In this document: positions 10,691 to 21,533 of the stretch, piece by piece
Layout of the letters: the number at the start of each line of letters is the position of its first letter
Position numbering within the stretch: the stretch's first letter is position 1
Assembly: GCA_023935145.1 (NCBI GenBank)
Contig: CM043702.1
Span: forward strand, 57,609,501-57,673,500
Direction of reading: 5' to 3'
DNA: 64,000 nt
Origin: Bretschneidera sinensis
Lineage: Eukaryota; Streptophyta; Magnoliopsida; Brassicales; Akaniaceae
Translations under genes and position numbers: made by a program
Notes under the pieces: model-generated
Database searches by the model: none
What the model saw: only the letters and a program-made list of their open reading frames with translations
Told to the model about the DNA's origin: nothing

Positions 10691-12005
10691 TGATTATGCC
10701 CAAAGTATAACGCGGTAGTTGCAGCATGGCTTTGGGGTGTCGATTCCATAGGGAAACAAGTTAACTACAAGAGAAGATGTAAACCTAAATAAGAACAATA
10801 AAGTCAAGTGAGAAAATATGAAGTTTTGATAATGAAGTAATTGAGAGCAAATAATGTTATAAATTGAGAATAATAATAGAGGAATAACAAGGTTCCAGGA
10901 ATCCACCCTAGGTTCGTTTCCTTTTTCCAATCTTGATTCAATTGTTTTTATCTTGATTGCAAGTTTCACATCCCAGACAAGCAATCAGCAGATATTCAAT
11001 TAAAGTACGTATGTAAACCCTAATGTAATTGATATGTAATACTCTTTTCTTTTGAGTTAAACATTTATGACCTATCCTATAGATTTATCAAGAAACGACA
11101 ATATATCTTTAACGACGATATTGCAGTAATGGACAAACCTAAAAGATAAGTCTACCAGACTCAATCATACCCAAACAACGTGACATAAGAGGAGCATGAC
11201 TAAACTTATATCAAGGAGAAAGATACAATCACTAGATTTAAGAGAAAATCTTCTACTTAGATTAAAGAGTAAATCATAAAAATGTTTGACAATAAATCCC
11301 AATTACAACTGAACCAGCAAAGGAAAATAAAGAACAACTACACCTAGGGATTCATCCCTTCTCCTTGCTTGGAGATTAGTTCGCCATAGAACTCATGGCT
11401 GAACGCTTTGATGGAGGAGAATGTGGCTGCTTCTTTGAGTTTTCCAGACTTTTATTGATGTCCTCTCTTCAACCCTAAGTGATCTATTTATAATACAAAG
11501 TTCCAAGGGTGTTTTCGGGTTTAATCTATTGTTAAAACCCTAATTAATTTCTAACTCAGAGATAGAAAAATGTGTGCGCGCTGTGGCTCTCCTTTGTGGG
11601 CGTTGCGGCCATGCCTTCAGCTTTGGATGGGTGTGCTTCTAGGCACCACAGCCTGGGCTGAGGGGTGCCCCGGTGCACACTGGTGGTTAAAGAGTGGAGG
11701 CTTCTGGGTGCCACAGCCCTGCCTAGTCTAGGCCGTGGTGCACATTGATGAATTAATTTTTCTTCATGTTTGCTTCTCCGCAACCACTCCAACACTCCGT
11801 TATACATGGAATCTTGGTGCTTTAAGCAACGATCATTTTTCCTTCTCTTTTGGATTCAAAGTACCTGAAAACGCATCGAATTAAGTCAATGATCCAAGAA
11901 TATCACTTTAGAGTTATTAACTTATAAAAGTGCAATTAAGACCGAGATCAACCCTAAAATGCTAATAATTAAGCACCGTTGAGATGCATTTTATGGCTCT
12001 CATCA
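10691..12005 (-). repeat. Athila-A 3' LTR (1315 bp)
   Basis: Starts TGATTATGCC, ends CTCTCATCA. By eye about 11 differences from the 5' LTR in the first 130 bp, so it is an old insertion. TATA box on minus at 11485-11492 (TATTTATA on plus). A GC-rich stretch at 11573-11750 repeats motifs like GCGCTGTGGC and GGGCGTTGCGGCC. Confidence 0.93.
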
Positions 12006-13568
12006 CAACCACCAACTAGCTTATTGCTAGTCCCTAGCAATTCAAGCGAAAACGAGAAATGAATTCTATGGTAGGAATCAAAACAAGGTAAAGCAATGCT
12101 AGTATTAAACAAGGAGCAATTCACATTTTTGTCTCAGAAATTGCACATAATACGCAGCATATAGAATCACTAAATATCACTTAAGTCCAAAAGTAATCCA
12201 AGCATCAATTTTAAAATCATTATTGACTCTTATCATCCATCTTACCACAATCCATTAATCCGAACACCCGAATGATTTTATGCATAACATTCATGAATAC
12301 AAGTCTTAGTCTCTAAAAACATAATAAATTGTGTGACATCAATCACATAAACAAACTCCATAGATTTATTTTTCAAATCACTCTCCACTATTGTAGAAAA
12401 ATCACACTTCGTTAGATCAATAGGTCTTTAATACGCTTGTAATGTTAGGCTAAGGTAAAGGTTAAGGAAGAACGGGAAGGATTTGCAAGTAAAAGAACTC
12501 AATCTCTTAGCTTTAAACCCAACCACTTTTAAGTGCTAGATAACCTTACTTAAACACCCAACTCTTTTAACCATTTTTTTATAAGAGCATATCTCTTGAT
12601 AAGTCACCACTTTTCTTTTCTTTTCTTCTTTCTTTGCCATACTTCACTTCTCTTTTTCTTTTGTATTTTTGGCATAAGACCATTTACCACCTTTTTCATT
12701 CTTTTCTTTTCCATAACCCCCAACTTATCTCCTTTAATATACTTGGGTTATGGTAGTAGTATTTTTTCATATTTCCATCCTAACACCTCTAAAGTGCTTC
12801 GCAAAAAATGTGTATGACTAAGTTCTTTTAAAAGAAAGGTAAGGATAAAATATTTTTAGGCTCATAAGGGTAAGTAAATGGGTTTTCGAAAGAAACAAGG
12901 CTCAAATTCTTTTTCAAGAAAAAGGCTCAAACAGGTGATTAGTGATAACTATAGCAATGGTAAGTTTGAAAGGCTCAAACGGTCCAAAAATGGCCTATAT
13001 CATATCCTAAGTAATGTGCATTCTAGGAATTCGCCTCAAGTGATTATCAAATAAGTTCTAGAGCTTGTCGAGACCGCAAAAGTATTCACAAAATAATCAC
13101 ACATAAACTTCTCTAGATGCTTTAGACTAATCATGCAATCTTACCACAAACTAGAGTCTCAAACCAAATGAAGATTGATATTTAAATTATTCTCAAACTG
13201 AAACAAGATTTAACTTCTTCTAAATGCTATATACTATCTCAATTAAGCTCATATCATTGACATGTGAATTAACTCCAAGGCTAACACAAAGCATGCTTAA
13301 AACAAAAACAAAGGGAAGATAACACCAAGCAATTTAATGAAAAAGAAATATGTTTCCTCCACCCCCAACTTAAAATTTGCATTGTCCTCAATGTTAAAGA
13401 GAAAGTAAAGGAAACTCCTTTTGTAAGCACAAGTGCACAGGCTCTGAAAGTTATGCACCACCATGTAAACTGCATGCCATTCTTCTTGCGGAAATTTCGA
13501 TCTACAACATAGAACAAAACAACAAAAAGAAAGCAACTGCGGTGTACCATTAAGATTCCCACCATATG
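12006..13568 (-). other. Athila-A 3' internal non-coding region
   Basis: About 1.5 kb between the extra ORF and the 3' LTR, AT-rich with no convincing coding frame on either strand. It holds the palindrome at 12024-12040 next to the LTR and a segment near 13361 (CCCCCAACTTAAAATTTGC) that recurs in C (25405) and D (58950). Long 3' non-coding spacers are usual in Athila elements. The short open frames here lack family motifs. Confidence 0.7.
12024..12040. other. Palindrome beside the polypurine tract (Athila-A)
   Basis: TTGCTAGTCCCTAGCAA, a 7-bp stem with a 3-nt centre, 18 bp from the LTR edge. Counterparts lie at 24253-24269 (C) and 57961-57978 (D) at the same place, although the LTRs of these families differ. 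Confidence 0.65.
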
Positions 13569-13928
13569 TTAGGTTAGCATATAAAATGGAGAGAAATAAC
13601 TAAAAATGAAAAATAAAGGACGAAAAATAAAATAGCGAAAGGGACCATTCCTATGCTCGTCTACATTAGCGTAAAATTCTCTAACCATATTTGTAAGGGA
13701 ATGAAATGGGGGTCTTGTAAATGTATCCCAATTCCTATCAGTAATCATTTTAAACAGAGATGGGTTTCCCCTTTCGGTGATGTTGAATCCTCTATCTGGA
13801 ATGGATTTTCTAGTTTGCATCATCCGAATATATCTCTCACTCGCCTCAAAACTAACAAATTTGGTTTCATCATACTCTTGTTGTTGTTTTCCCCTAGGTC
13901 TCTTGGTCTTAGGTGCCATGTGAATCAA
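13569..13928 (-). pseudogene. Athila-A extra ORF, putative plant transposon protein domain
   Basis: A 119-residue frame in the env-like position, downstream of integrase. It starts MIHMAPKTKRPRGKQQ (basic) and contains KFVSFEASERYIRMMQTRK, RNWDTFTRP and LTNMVREFYANVDEHRN. The VREFYAN signature is typical of the plant-specific domain annotated as putative plant transposon protein (Transposase_32 type), often carried by Athila-like elements. The last 25 or so residues, rich in Phe, do not look like the domain, so the frame is probably truncated by a shift. The function of this domain is not established; no transposase activity is implied. Confidence 0.6.
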
Positions 13929-14662
13929 ATATATAGACTTATGGAACTAATGCAAAATTAATCACCCAAATAGCAAGAAGAAATTTGTCTTACTTGATGC
14001 CCACAAGTGGAGAGAAGAAAGACTACCCACCAATTTGAAATTTTTTTGAAGAACCCAAAATCTTCATAGAACCAAGCTTGTTGGAGAGATTTCTAGCAAA
14101 ATCGGCAAAATTAGTGAGCAATGTAGCAAGAATTGATGGTAGAAACAAGAAATGTTGAGGAAAAATGAGTGGGTAAGTGAGGGTTTGGAGAGAGGATGAG
14201 AGAGAGAGAACTGAGCTGCTGGTTTCATGAGGGCGAAATGAAGAAGAAAGACAGTTTTTAGGGTATTAAAAAGGGGCCAGGCTCGGGTGGGCGTTGCAGC
14301 GTGGGCTTAAGGGCGCTGCAGCTTGGGCTGATGGGCGTGTATGCGTGCATTCTGGGTGCTGCAGCATGCCAAATGCTGGGGCGTGGTGTTAGGCTAGGCG
14401 AACTGGGCCTGTTCTACGCGCTGGGGCGCTGGGCCTAGTGCTGCTGTTGGACCTGTTTTCTACAAGAAAAATTTGTTTGTTTACAAAAAGAAAAATAAAA
14501 ATAAAATAAAATCAGCCAAATAAATAATAGTATAAAAAGTAATCTTAAAAATTAGATTAAATTAAAAGAAAAACTAGCAATTAAGATTGAATAAAACTTT
14601 AATTAAAAACAAAACAAACAAATCAAAAGAAAAATAAATAAAAACGTAATTGTGTGGTATAG
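13929..14662 (-). other. Athila-A spacer between integrase and extra ORF, GC-rich repeats
   Basis: No coding frame with recognizable motifs. 14275-14460 is a GC-rich patch built of degenerate units such as GGGCGCTGCAGC and GGGCGTTGCAGCGTGGGC, similar to the patches in the Athila and copia LTRs of this window. 14470-14650 is very A-rich. This may contain the 5' leader for an extra-ORF transcript, but nothing shows that directly. Confidence 0.55.
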
Positions 14663-15850
14663 TTAAGGTGAATAGACCGGATCCATAAGTAGAATGTCTT
14701 CCACTTCCGGATCTTGCCTATTGATTAAGACTTTAAGACATTAACCATTCACTTTAAAAGTTTGACCATCCCTAGTGTCCTCTATTTCCACAACTCCATT
14801 TGCAAAAACATTTTTCACTATGAAAGGACCGGTCCACCTCGACCGAAGTTTTCCAAGATGCTTATGGAGACTAGAATCATATAAGAACACCCGATCATTA
14901 GGTTTAAATGTTTTCCTCAAAATGTTTTTGTCATGTCATACTTTCATTTTAGCCTTATAAATTCTAGAATTCTTATAAGCATCGTTTGTTAATTACTCTA
15001 ACTCGGTCAACTGATATTTCCTAAGCTTACCCGCTTCTCCTATGTCAAAATTGAAAGACTTGATAGCCCAATAAGCTTGATGCTCGAGCTCTACAGGTAA
15101 GTGGCAAAGCTTTTCAAAAACAAGCCGGTAAGGTGACATACCTAAGTGGGTTTTAAAAGCTATACGGTAAGCCCAAAGCGCATCAACTAGTCTCAAAGAC
15201 CAATCCTTGCGATCTGGGTTAACCATTTTTTCTAAAAAAATTTTAATTTCCCTATTAGCAAGCTATACTTATCCACTAGTCTAAGGGTGGTAGGCAGTAG
15301 AAATTTTATGTAATACCCCATATTTTCTCATCAAAGCTTCAAAAGAACGGTTGCAAAAATGTGTACCTCGATCACTAATTATAGCACGTGGTGTACCAAA
15401 TCGAGATAATACATTTTCTTTAAGAAATTTAATTACCGTTCTATTATCATTGCTTCGGCAAGCTGCTGCCTCTACCCACTTAGATACATAATCTATTGTC
15501 ATGATGATATATTGGTATCCAAAGGAAGGAGGAAAGGGTCCCATAAAATCAATGCCCCAACAATCAAAGATTTCAATTACTAAAATAGGGTTTAAGGGCA
15601 TCATATTTCGACGAGACACAGCTCCTAATTTCTGACACTTCTCACATAAGCGACAATAGATGTTTGCATATTTAAACAAGGTAGGCCAATAAAAACCACA
15701 TTGCAAAATTTTTGCAGTGGTTTTTTTCATTGAAAAGTGGCCTCCACAAGCTTGGGAATGACAAAATTCCAAGATGTTAGCAATCTCTTCATTAGGGATG
15801 CAATGCCTTAAAATTTGGTAAGAGCAGTACTTGAGAAGATAGGGGTCATC
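14663..15850 (-). pseudogene. Athila-A pol: integrase
   Basis: Zinc domain HSQACGGHFSMKKT ... CRLCEKCQ (H-H-C-C) at 15640-15772; core with GIDFMGPFPPSFGYQY (first Asp) and IISDRGTHFCN (second Asp). In the YHPQTSGQVE region, Gln codons became stops and the codon of the catalytic Glu is TAG (15263-15265). The distal part 14993-15226 reads [20 protein letters not shown] and [20 protein letters not shown], classic for Athila integrase tails, and the frame ends with TAA at 14663. It would have inserted element cDNA into the genome; now dead. Confidence 0.92.
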
Positions 15851-16440
15851 CTAAAAAAAATTACGTACCTCATGTAAGAATTTCCTCTTGTCTTGAGCAC
15901 TCCAATCCAGTGGTATCTCACCTGTAGCCAAAGAATTCACGATGTGAGCAAACCATGGTAAAGAAGTAATGGAGAGTAAATGCTCATCAGGAAAGTCATC
16001 CTCGATTGGCATGTCATTAGAGGTGTCCTCAAATGTGAGCCTTGAAAGATGGTCAGCCACTACATTCTCTACTCCTTTCTTGTCTTTGATGGTGATGTCA
16101 AATTCTTGTAGGAGTAGGATCCATCGTATTAGTCTTGCCTTAGCATCCTTCTTTGTAAGAAGGTACTTGAGGGCTGCATGATCTGTAAAAATAAGGATAG
16201 GAGAACCAATCAAATAGGCACGAAATTTATCCAAAGAAAATACTATAGCTAGAAATTCTTTTTCAGCGGTGAAGTAGTTCATTTGAGCACTATTTAAAGT
16301 TTTACTAGCATAGTAAATGAGAAAAGGTTTTCCCTCCCTTCGCTGTCCAAGAACAGCACCTACAGCATAGTCACTAGCATCACACATGATTTCAAAGGGT
16401 AAAGTCCAATCAGGTGACTACATTATAGGTGTTGAAGTAA
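15851..16440 (-). pseudogene. Athila-A pol: RNase H
   Basis: 178-residue open stretch from 16387. [46 protein letters not shown] and [12 protein letters not shown] give the four acidic active-site residues (D, E, D, D) all present. It digests the RNA template after reverse transcription. It is separated from the RT by a stop near 16478 and from the integrase by a stop at about 15851, where the frame simply continues. This is the best-kept domain of the element. Confidence 0.92.
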
Positions 16441-16477
16441 ACTTGCCAATCAGTGTTTTAAAGGCTTTTTGACAAGC

Positions 16478-17185
16478 TTAAGTCCACTCAAAGGGGGTGT
16501 CTTTAACTAGAAAGGTACATAGTGGTCTAGATATGTTCAAAAAATTTTGTATGAACCTCCTATAAAAACTAGCATGACCAAGGAAAGATCTTACATCCTT
16601 TATTGTCTTAGAGGTAAATAATTTAGAGATTAATTCAATCTTAGATTGATCAACCTCTATTCCTTTAGAAGAGACAATATGCCCTAAGACAATACCGGAT
16701 GGTACCACGAAATAGCATTTTTCCCAATTTAAAACCAATTCTTTCTCCTCATAGCGAATCAACACTCTTTCTAAATTCTTTAAACATGCATCAAATGAAG
16801 ATCCAAAAACAGTTAGGTCATCTATAAAAACTTCCATGCAATTTTCAACCATGTCACTAAAAATACTCATCATGCAATGTTGAAAAATGGTAGGGGCATT
16901 ACACAGTCCAAATGACATTCTACAAAAAGCATAGGTGCCAAAGGGACAACTGAAAGTGGTTTTTTCTTGGTCTTCTAATGCAATTTCAATTTGATAATAA
17001 CCAGAATAACCATTTAGAAACCAGTAAAAGGGATGACCAGCTACACGCTCAAGAATTTGATCAATAAAAAGGAGTGGAAAGTGGTCTTTCCGGGTAGCAG
17101 CATTTAATTTTCTATAATCAATGCACATACGCCACCTGGTCACAAGCTTGGTAGGGACTAACTCTCCTAGGTCATTCTTTACCAT
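16478..17185 (-). pseudogene. Athila-A pol: reverse transcriptase core
   Basis: 235 residues with the ordered RT motifs: WRMCIDYRKLNAATRKDHFP, FYWFLNGYSGYYQIEIA, TFSCPFGTYAFCRMSFGLCN, MEVFIDDLTVFGSSFDACLK and IELISKLFTSKTIKDVRSFL, GHASFYRRFI. The FIDD box is intact, but the first catalytic Asp (FLDGYSGY in the family) reads FLNGYSGY, a D-to-N change. Athila type is shown by the SFLGHASFYRRFI region and by gene order. Stops flank it on both sides. Confidence 0.93.
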
Positions 17186-17212
17186 AGTGACTCTGGACTT
17201 TGTAGGAACGAC

Positions 17213-17856
17213 TTATGTAGGACTTACACATTTACTATCAGCTATGGGATATATAATTCCCGCATCTAATAGTTTTAGCACTTCATTTTTCACTACTTCT
17301 TTCATAGTGGGGTTAAGCTTATGTTGAAGGTCTCTATAAGGACTAGTTCCTTCATCCAAATTTATTTTATGCGAACAAATCAGGGGAGTAATACCTTTTA
17401 AATCAGCCATGCTCCATCCTAAGGCTGATTTATGTGAAATTAGAGTTTGAATTAATTTCTTACCTTGGGTATCAGATAATTCAGATGAGATAATAACAGG
17501 AAAAGTATCACCTGGACCGAGAAAGACATGCTTTAAACCCTTAGGTAGTGGCTTCAATTCGACTTTAGGTGCTTCCTCACTTGAGGGGACTTGTTTCTCA
17601 CTTCTTTCGGAAAGCTCCTTAAACTTCGGTTGCCATACTCGAGTGCCATAATCCTGGGATTTATTAAAACAGCACAAATATCAATTATATCAGTTTTATC
17701 ATCAAATAAATCAATCTTAGAATTAACAAGAATAGTTTCAAGAGGATCATAATCATGAGCTATGGAAACTCCCTCATTGATGAGTGATTCGATCATGTAA
17801 AGCTGGTGGTTTTCATTCTTATCTTCCAGCTGTTTTGCAACATTGAAAATATTCAC
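17213..17856 (-). pseudogene. Athila-A pol: protease-RT linker
   Basis: Two overlapping minus-strand frames, 17554-17856 and 17213-17677, joined by a frameshift. They contain VELKPLPKGLKHVFLGPGDT, FPVIISSEL, ALGWSMADLKGITPLICSHK and DAGIIYPIADSKCVSPT, the linker and N-terminal RT fingers of Athila pol. Homologous linker sequence is found in D (59230-60342) and, fused to gag, in C (25696-26181). Confidence 0.88.
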
Positions 17857-18646
17857 TTCAATGTCATGTTTCCAAGGGACAGCTTCATGAGTCCATTCCT
17901 ACAATTTATTAGAGCATTTGCAGTAGCAAGAAAAGGTCTACCCAAAATCAAAGGAATTTTAGAGTTAGTGTCAATAGCAGAAGTAGTATCAAGGATTAAG
18001 AAATCAACAGGATTGTAAAATTTATCAAATTAAATCAAAACATCCTCTACCACACCACGGGGTACTTTGATTGAATGATCAGGCAATTTTAATACCACAG
18101 TGGTTGGTTTGATTTCTCCTAAACCTAGATGTAAGTAAATATAGAATGGCATTAGGTTTACACTAGCACCTAAATCTAGCAAGGCTTGTCCAACTTCATG
18201 ATTCCAATGCTACATGCAATGGTTGGACAGCCAGGATCCTTGTATTTTAGGAGAATTCTTTGCTCAATCAAAGCACTCACTTGCTCAGTTAGGAATGTTG
18301 TTTTCTTTATATGGTTCTTCCTCTTAATTGTGCATAAATCCTTGAGAACCTTTGCATAGGTGGGTACTTGTTTAATCACATGCAAGAGTGGGAGATTCAG
18401 TTTTACTTGCCTTAGGTTCTCTAGGATTTCATTATTTAGCTCAAGATTTTTCTTGTTTGATTTTAAAGCTTGAGGGAATGGTGCCTTAACAGGGCTTTTG
18501 GTAATCTCAAGGTCCTTGGGCAGTTCAGTATCATCACTACCTTGACCTTTCTCCACATCCTCGGGTTTGTTCATTGTTGGGATGTGAAGTGACTTACCAC
18601 TTCTTGTCACAATGGCATTTACATTTTCCAAATTTGTTTGTGCCAT
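17857..18646 (-). pseudogene. Athila-A gag C-terminus and protease
   Basis: 18176-18646 reads MAQTNLENVNAIVTRSGK (the VTRSGK motif is common before Athila protease), then VPTYAKVLKDLCTIKRKNH and KYKDPGCPTIACSIG. The protease follows after a stop: ALLDLGASVNLMP with D-L-G in place of D-S-G, then LILGRPFLATANALI. Athila proteases are often D-L-G, so this alone does not show loss of activity. The aspartic protease would cut the polyprotein during particle maturation. Stops interrupt near 18176 and 18030. Confidence 0.88.
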
Positions 18647-19632
18647 TTGTTAACCATAGGGAGTGGACTAAGCTTGGGAAGGGAACTTCCCTTGCTCAGT
18701 CACACTCAAGGAGCCCATTAACTTGGACATTTAGCTCTTTATTTCTTTATTTTCTTCCACAACCTGTGTGATTAATGCTTCACACCTTTGGTTTATGTTA
18801 CTCTTTGCCTCAATAAAAGCATGTAAAGTGTCTTCTAAAGAACTCCTAGAGGACGAGGGTGCATGATATGGTGCAGGGTGTGATCTAGGGGCTTTTACAA
18901 GTTGCTGGTTTTCATATTTCTAGCTGAAGTTAGGGTGATTTTGCCATCGCAGATTATAAGTGTTAGAGAAGGGTGCAGAAGGCTTCTTTTACATGCCTAA
19001 GGCATTACATTGTTCCTCATACATCCCTCTCATATCAATAAATGTATGGCACTCTTGAGCAGGATGATCTACCCCCCCCCCCCCCCACAAAACATGGTTC
19101 CAAAGGTTCGTCTTGATTAACCACGTGTGTTGGCTTTTTAGTTTTTAATACCTCTAACTCCCTAGTAAGCATTTCAACCTTAGCTTTCAGGTTGTCTTCC
19201 TCCCTAAGATGGAATATTTCACCATCACTAGGGTTTCTTACAGGTTGTGACCTATTTGTGCTTTCAGTAGCACTAGGTCCAGTCCAAGTATCAGCTTTTT
19301 CAGTAAGCTCATTAAGGTATTCTATGGCCTCATCCAGGTCTTTTTTGCATAAATTCACCATTACACATCATCTCTACGAATTAGTGCTCCCTATAGGTAA
19401 GTCCCTCATAAAAGTAGCTCACTAAGCGCCAACTCTCATACCCATAGTGTGGACACATACTTAACAGCTCCTTAAATTTCTCCCAAGATTGATATAAAGT
19501 CTCATTATTCTTTTGTGCAAAGGTGAGGATTTGTCTTTTTAAAGCATTGGTCTTATGTTGAGGGAAGTATTTGTTAAAAAAGACCTGAGTCATCTCATTC
19601 CATGTCCCAATAGATCGTAGTCTCAGCGAGTA
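18647..19632 (-). pseudogene. Athila-A gag, middle part with poly-G frameshift
   Basis: Gag continues in 19381-19593 (EMTQVFFNKYFPQHKTNALK), 19035-19361 (YLNELTEKADTWTGPSA) and on to about 18650. The zinc-knuckle region around EPCFVGGGG is disrupted by a run of 15 C on plus (19072-19086); beyond it another frame reads HPAQECHTF, consistent with a broken C-x2-C-x4-H-x4-C motif. A coiled-coil-like stretch (LKAKVEMLTRELEVLKTKK) precedes it. Confidence 0.85.
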
Positions 19633-20097
19633 TTACCAACTCTTAGCTTTATCCTTCAAAGAGAAAGGAAAAAGCTTGAGTCTCATAATATCATCAGTTG
19701 CATCTTGACTATGAAAAGTCGCAACTATTTTCTCAAACTCCCTAATGTGTACATATGGGTTTTCATTTTCCAAGCCATGGAATGTAGGGAGTAATTGAAT
19801 CATCCCTGTTTTAAAATCTTGATGGCGAGTGTTTGCTGGAAACATAATGTATGATAGTGTGGCTGTCCGGCTAGGATGTAAATAATCTTTAAGTGTCCTA
19901 GCAACATTCTCATTAGGGTTTTCAGCCATGTTAACAAAGTTTTCTAAATTTTCGGTTGGGTGTACACTAGGGTTCGATCTAGGCGAGGTTTCCCTAACGG
20001 ACGTAGAAGGGAAGGGTATCTCTATTTCGGGTCCCTTAATGAACCTACCTCGTGAATCTCTCGGTCTAAGCATAACAACTGAGTTAAAAAGAAACAA
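19633..20097 (-). pseudogene. Athila-A gag, N-terminal part
   Basis: 154 residues from Met 20097 (an internal Met at 20073 begins MLRPRDSRGRFIKGP and could be the real start). It contains ENLENFVNMAENPNENVART, IMFPANTRHQDFKTGMIQLL and RLKLFPFSLKDKAKSW, the Athila-type gag core, and ends at a TAA replacing a Leu codon in the SWLYSL motif. Its position 95 bp from the PBS fits the first gene of the element. Confidence 0.9.
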
Positions 20098-20191
20098 AAC
20101 AGAACGAATTAGAAAATCAAAAAGTTAAAGAAAAGAACGATAGTACCGTCTTGTCTTAGTGTTGACAATCTTCCTTGAATGTAAGTGTGTC

Positions 20192-20209
20192 TTCCCGGCA
20201 ACGACACCA
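20192..20209 (-). other. Athila-A primer binding site
   Basis: Minus strand TGGTGTCGTTGCCGGGAA, five bases from the LTR end, a decayed version of the tRNA-Asp site (TGGCGCCGTTGCCGGGGA). Changes are mainly C-to-T. Confidence 0.82.
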
Positions 20210-20214
20210 AAATT

Positions 20215-21528
20215 TGATTACGCCTAAAGTATAACACCGTAGTTGCAGCACAGCTTTGGGGTGTCGATTCTATAGGGAAACAAGTTAACTACAAGAGAAG
20301 ATGTAAACCTAAACACGAACAATAAAGTCAAGTAAGAAAGTATGAAGTTTTGATAATGAAGTAATTGAGAGCAAATTATGTAATAAATTGAGAATAATAA
20401 TAGAGGAACAACAAGGTTCCGGGAATCCTCCCTAGATTCGTTATCTTTTTCCAATGTTGATTCAATTGTTTTTATCTCGATTGCAAGTTTCACATCCCAA
20501 ACAAGCAATCGACAGATATTCAATTAAATTACGTATATAAACCCTAATGTAATTGATATATAATACTCTTTTCTTTTGAGTTAAACATTTATGACCTATC
20601 CTATAGATTTATCAAGAAAGGACAATATATCTTTAACGACGATATTGCAGTAATGGATAAACCTAAAAGATAAGTCTACCAGACTCAATCATACCTAAAC
20701 AACGTGACATAAGAGGAGCATGACTAAACTTATATCAAGGAGAAAGATACAATCACTGGATTTAAGAGAAAATCTTCTAATTAGATTAAAGAGTAAATCA
20801 TAAAATTTTTTTACAATAAATCCCAATTACAACTGAACCAATAAAGGAAAATAAAGAACAACTACACCTAGGAATTCATCCCTTCGGCTTGCTTGGAGAT
20901 TAGTTTGCCATGGAACTCATGGCTGAACGCTTTGATGGAGGAGAATGTGGCTGCTTCTTTGAGTTTTCCAGACTTTTATTGATGTCCTCTCTTCAACTCT
21001 AAGAAATCTATTTACAGTACAAAGGTCCAAGAGTGTTTTCGGGTTTAGTCTATTGTTAAGACCCTGATTAAGTTCTGACTTGGAGATAGAACAACGTGTG
21101 CGCGCTGCAGCTCTCCTTTGCGGGCGCTGCGGCCTTGCCTTCAGCTTTGGTTAGGTGTGCTTCTGGGCGCCACGGCCTGGGCTGAAGGGCACCATAGCGC
21201 ACACTGGTGGTTCAAGAGTGGAGGCTTCTGGGCGCCGCAGCCCTGCCTAGTCCAGGCAGCGGCACACACTGATGACTTAATTTTTCTTCATGTTTTCTTC
21301 TCCACAACCACTCAAACACTCCGTTATGCATGGAATCTTGGCATTTAAGCAACGATCATTTTTCCTTATCTTTTGGACTCAAAGTACCTGAAAATGCATC
21401 GAATTAAGTCAATGATCCAAGAATATCACTTTAAAGTTATTAATGTATAAAAGTGAAAATAAGACCGAGATCAACCTTAAAATACTAATAATTAAGCACT
21501 GTTGAGATGCATTTTATGGCTCTCATCA
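20215..21528 (-). repeat. Athila-A 5' LTR (1314 bp)
   Basis: Pairs with 10691-12005. Starts TGATTACGCC, ends CTCTCATCA next to TSD GCTAG. The TATA box of the 3' copy reads TATTTACA here (21009-21016), so this promoter is damaged. GC-rich patch at 21095-21260. Confidence 0.93.
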
Positions 21529-21533
21529 GCTAG

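Larger units (their letters stand above)
10691..21528 (-). mobile_element. Athila-A, full-length Athila-type element
   Basis: 10.8-kb element with LTRs at 10691-12005 and 20215-21528 and perfect TSD GCTAG at 10686-10690 and 21529-21533. It lies inside Tekay B between the integrase and RNase H regions; the B reading resumes exactly after the TSD. Internal order on minus is PBS, gag, protease, RT, RNase H, integrase, an extra ORF, then a 1.5-kb non-coding part. All genes carry stops or frameshifts. Confidence 0.95.

Noticed and set aside
11556..11807. 83-residue frame in the Athila-A LTR
   Set aside because: GC-rich LTR patch with few stop codons; not kept in the other LTR copy.
13281..13565. 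94-residue minus-strand frame after the Athila-A extra ORF
   Set aside because: Hydrophobic, could pass for an env membrane segment, but there is no env motif, overlapping frames look equally good, and the DNA resembles the conserved non-coding block seen in C and D.
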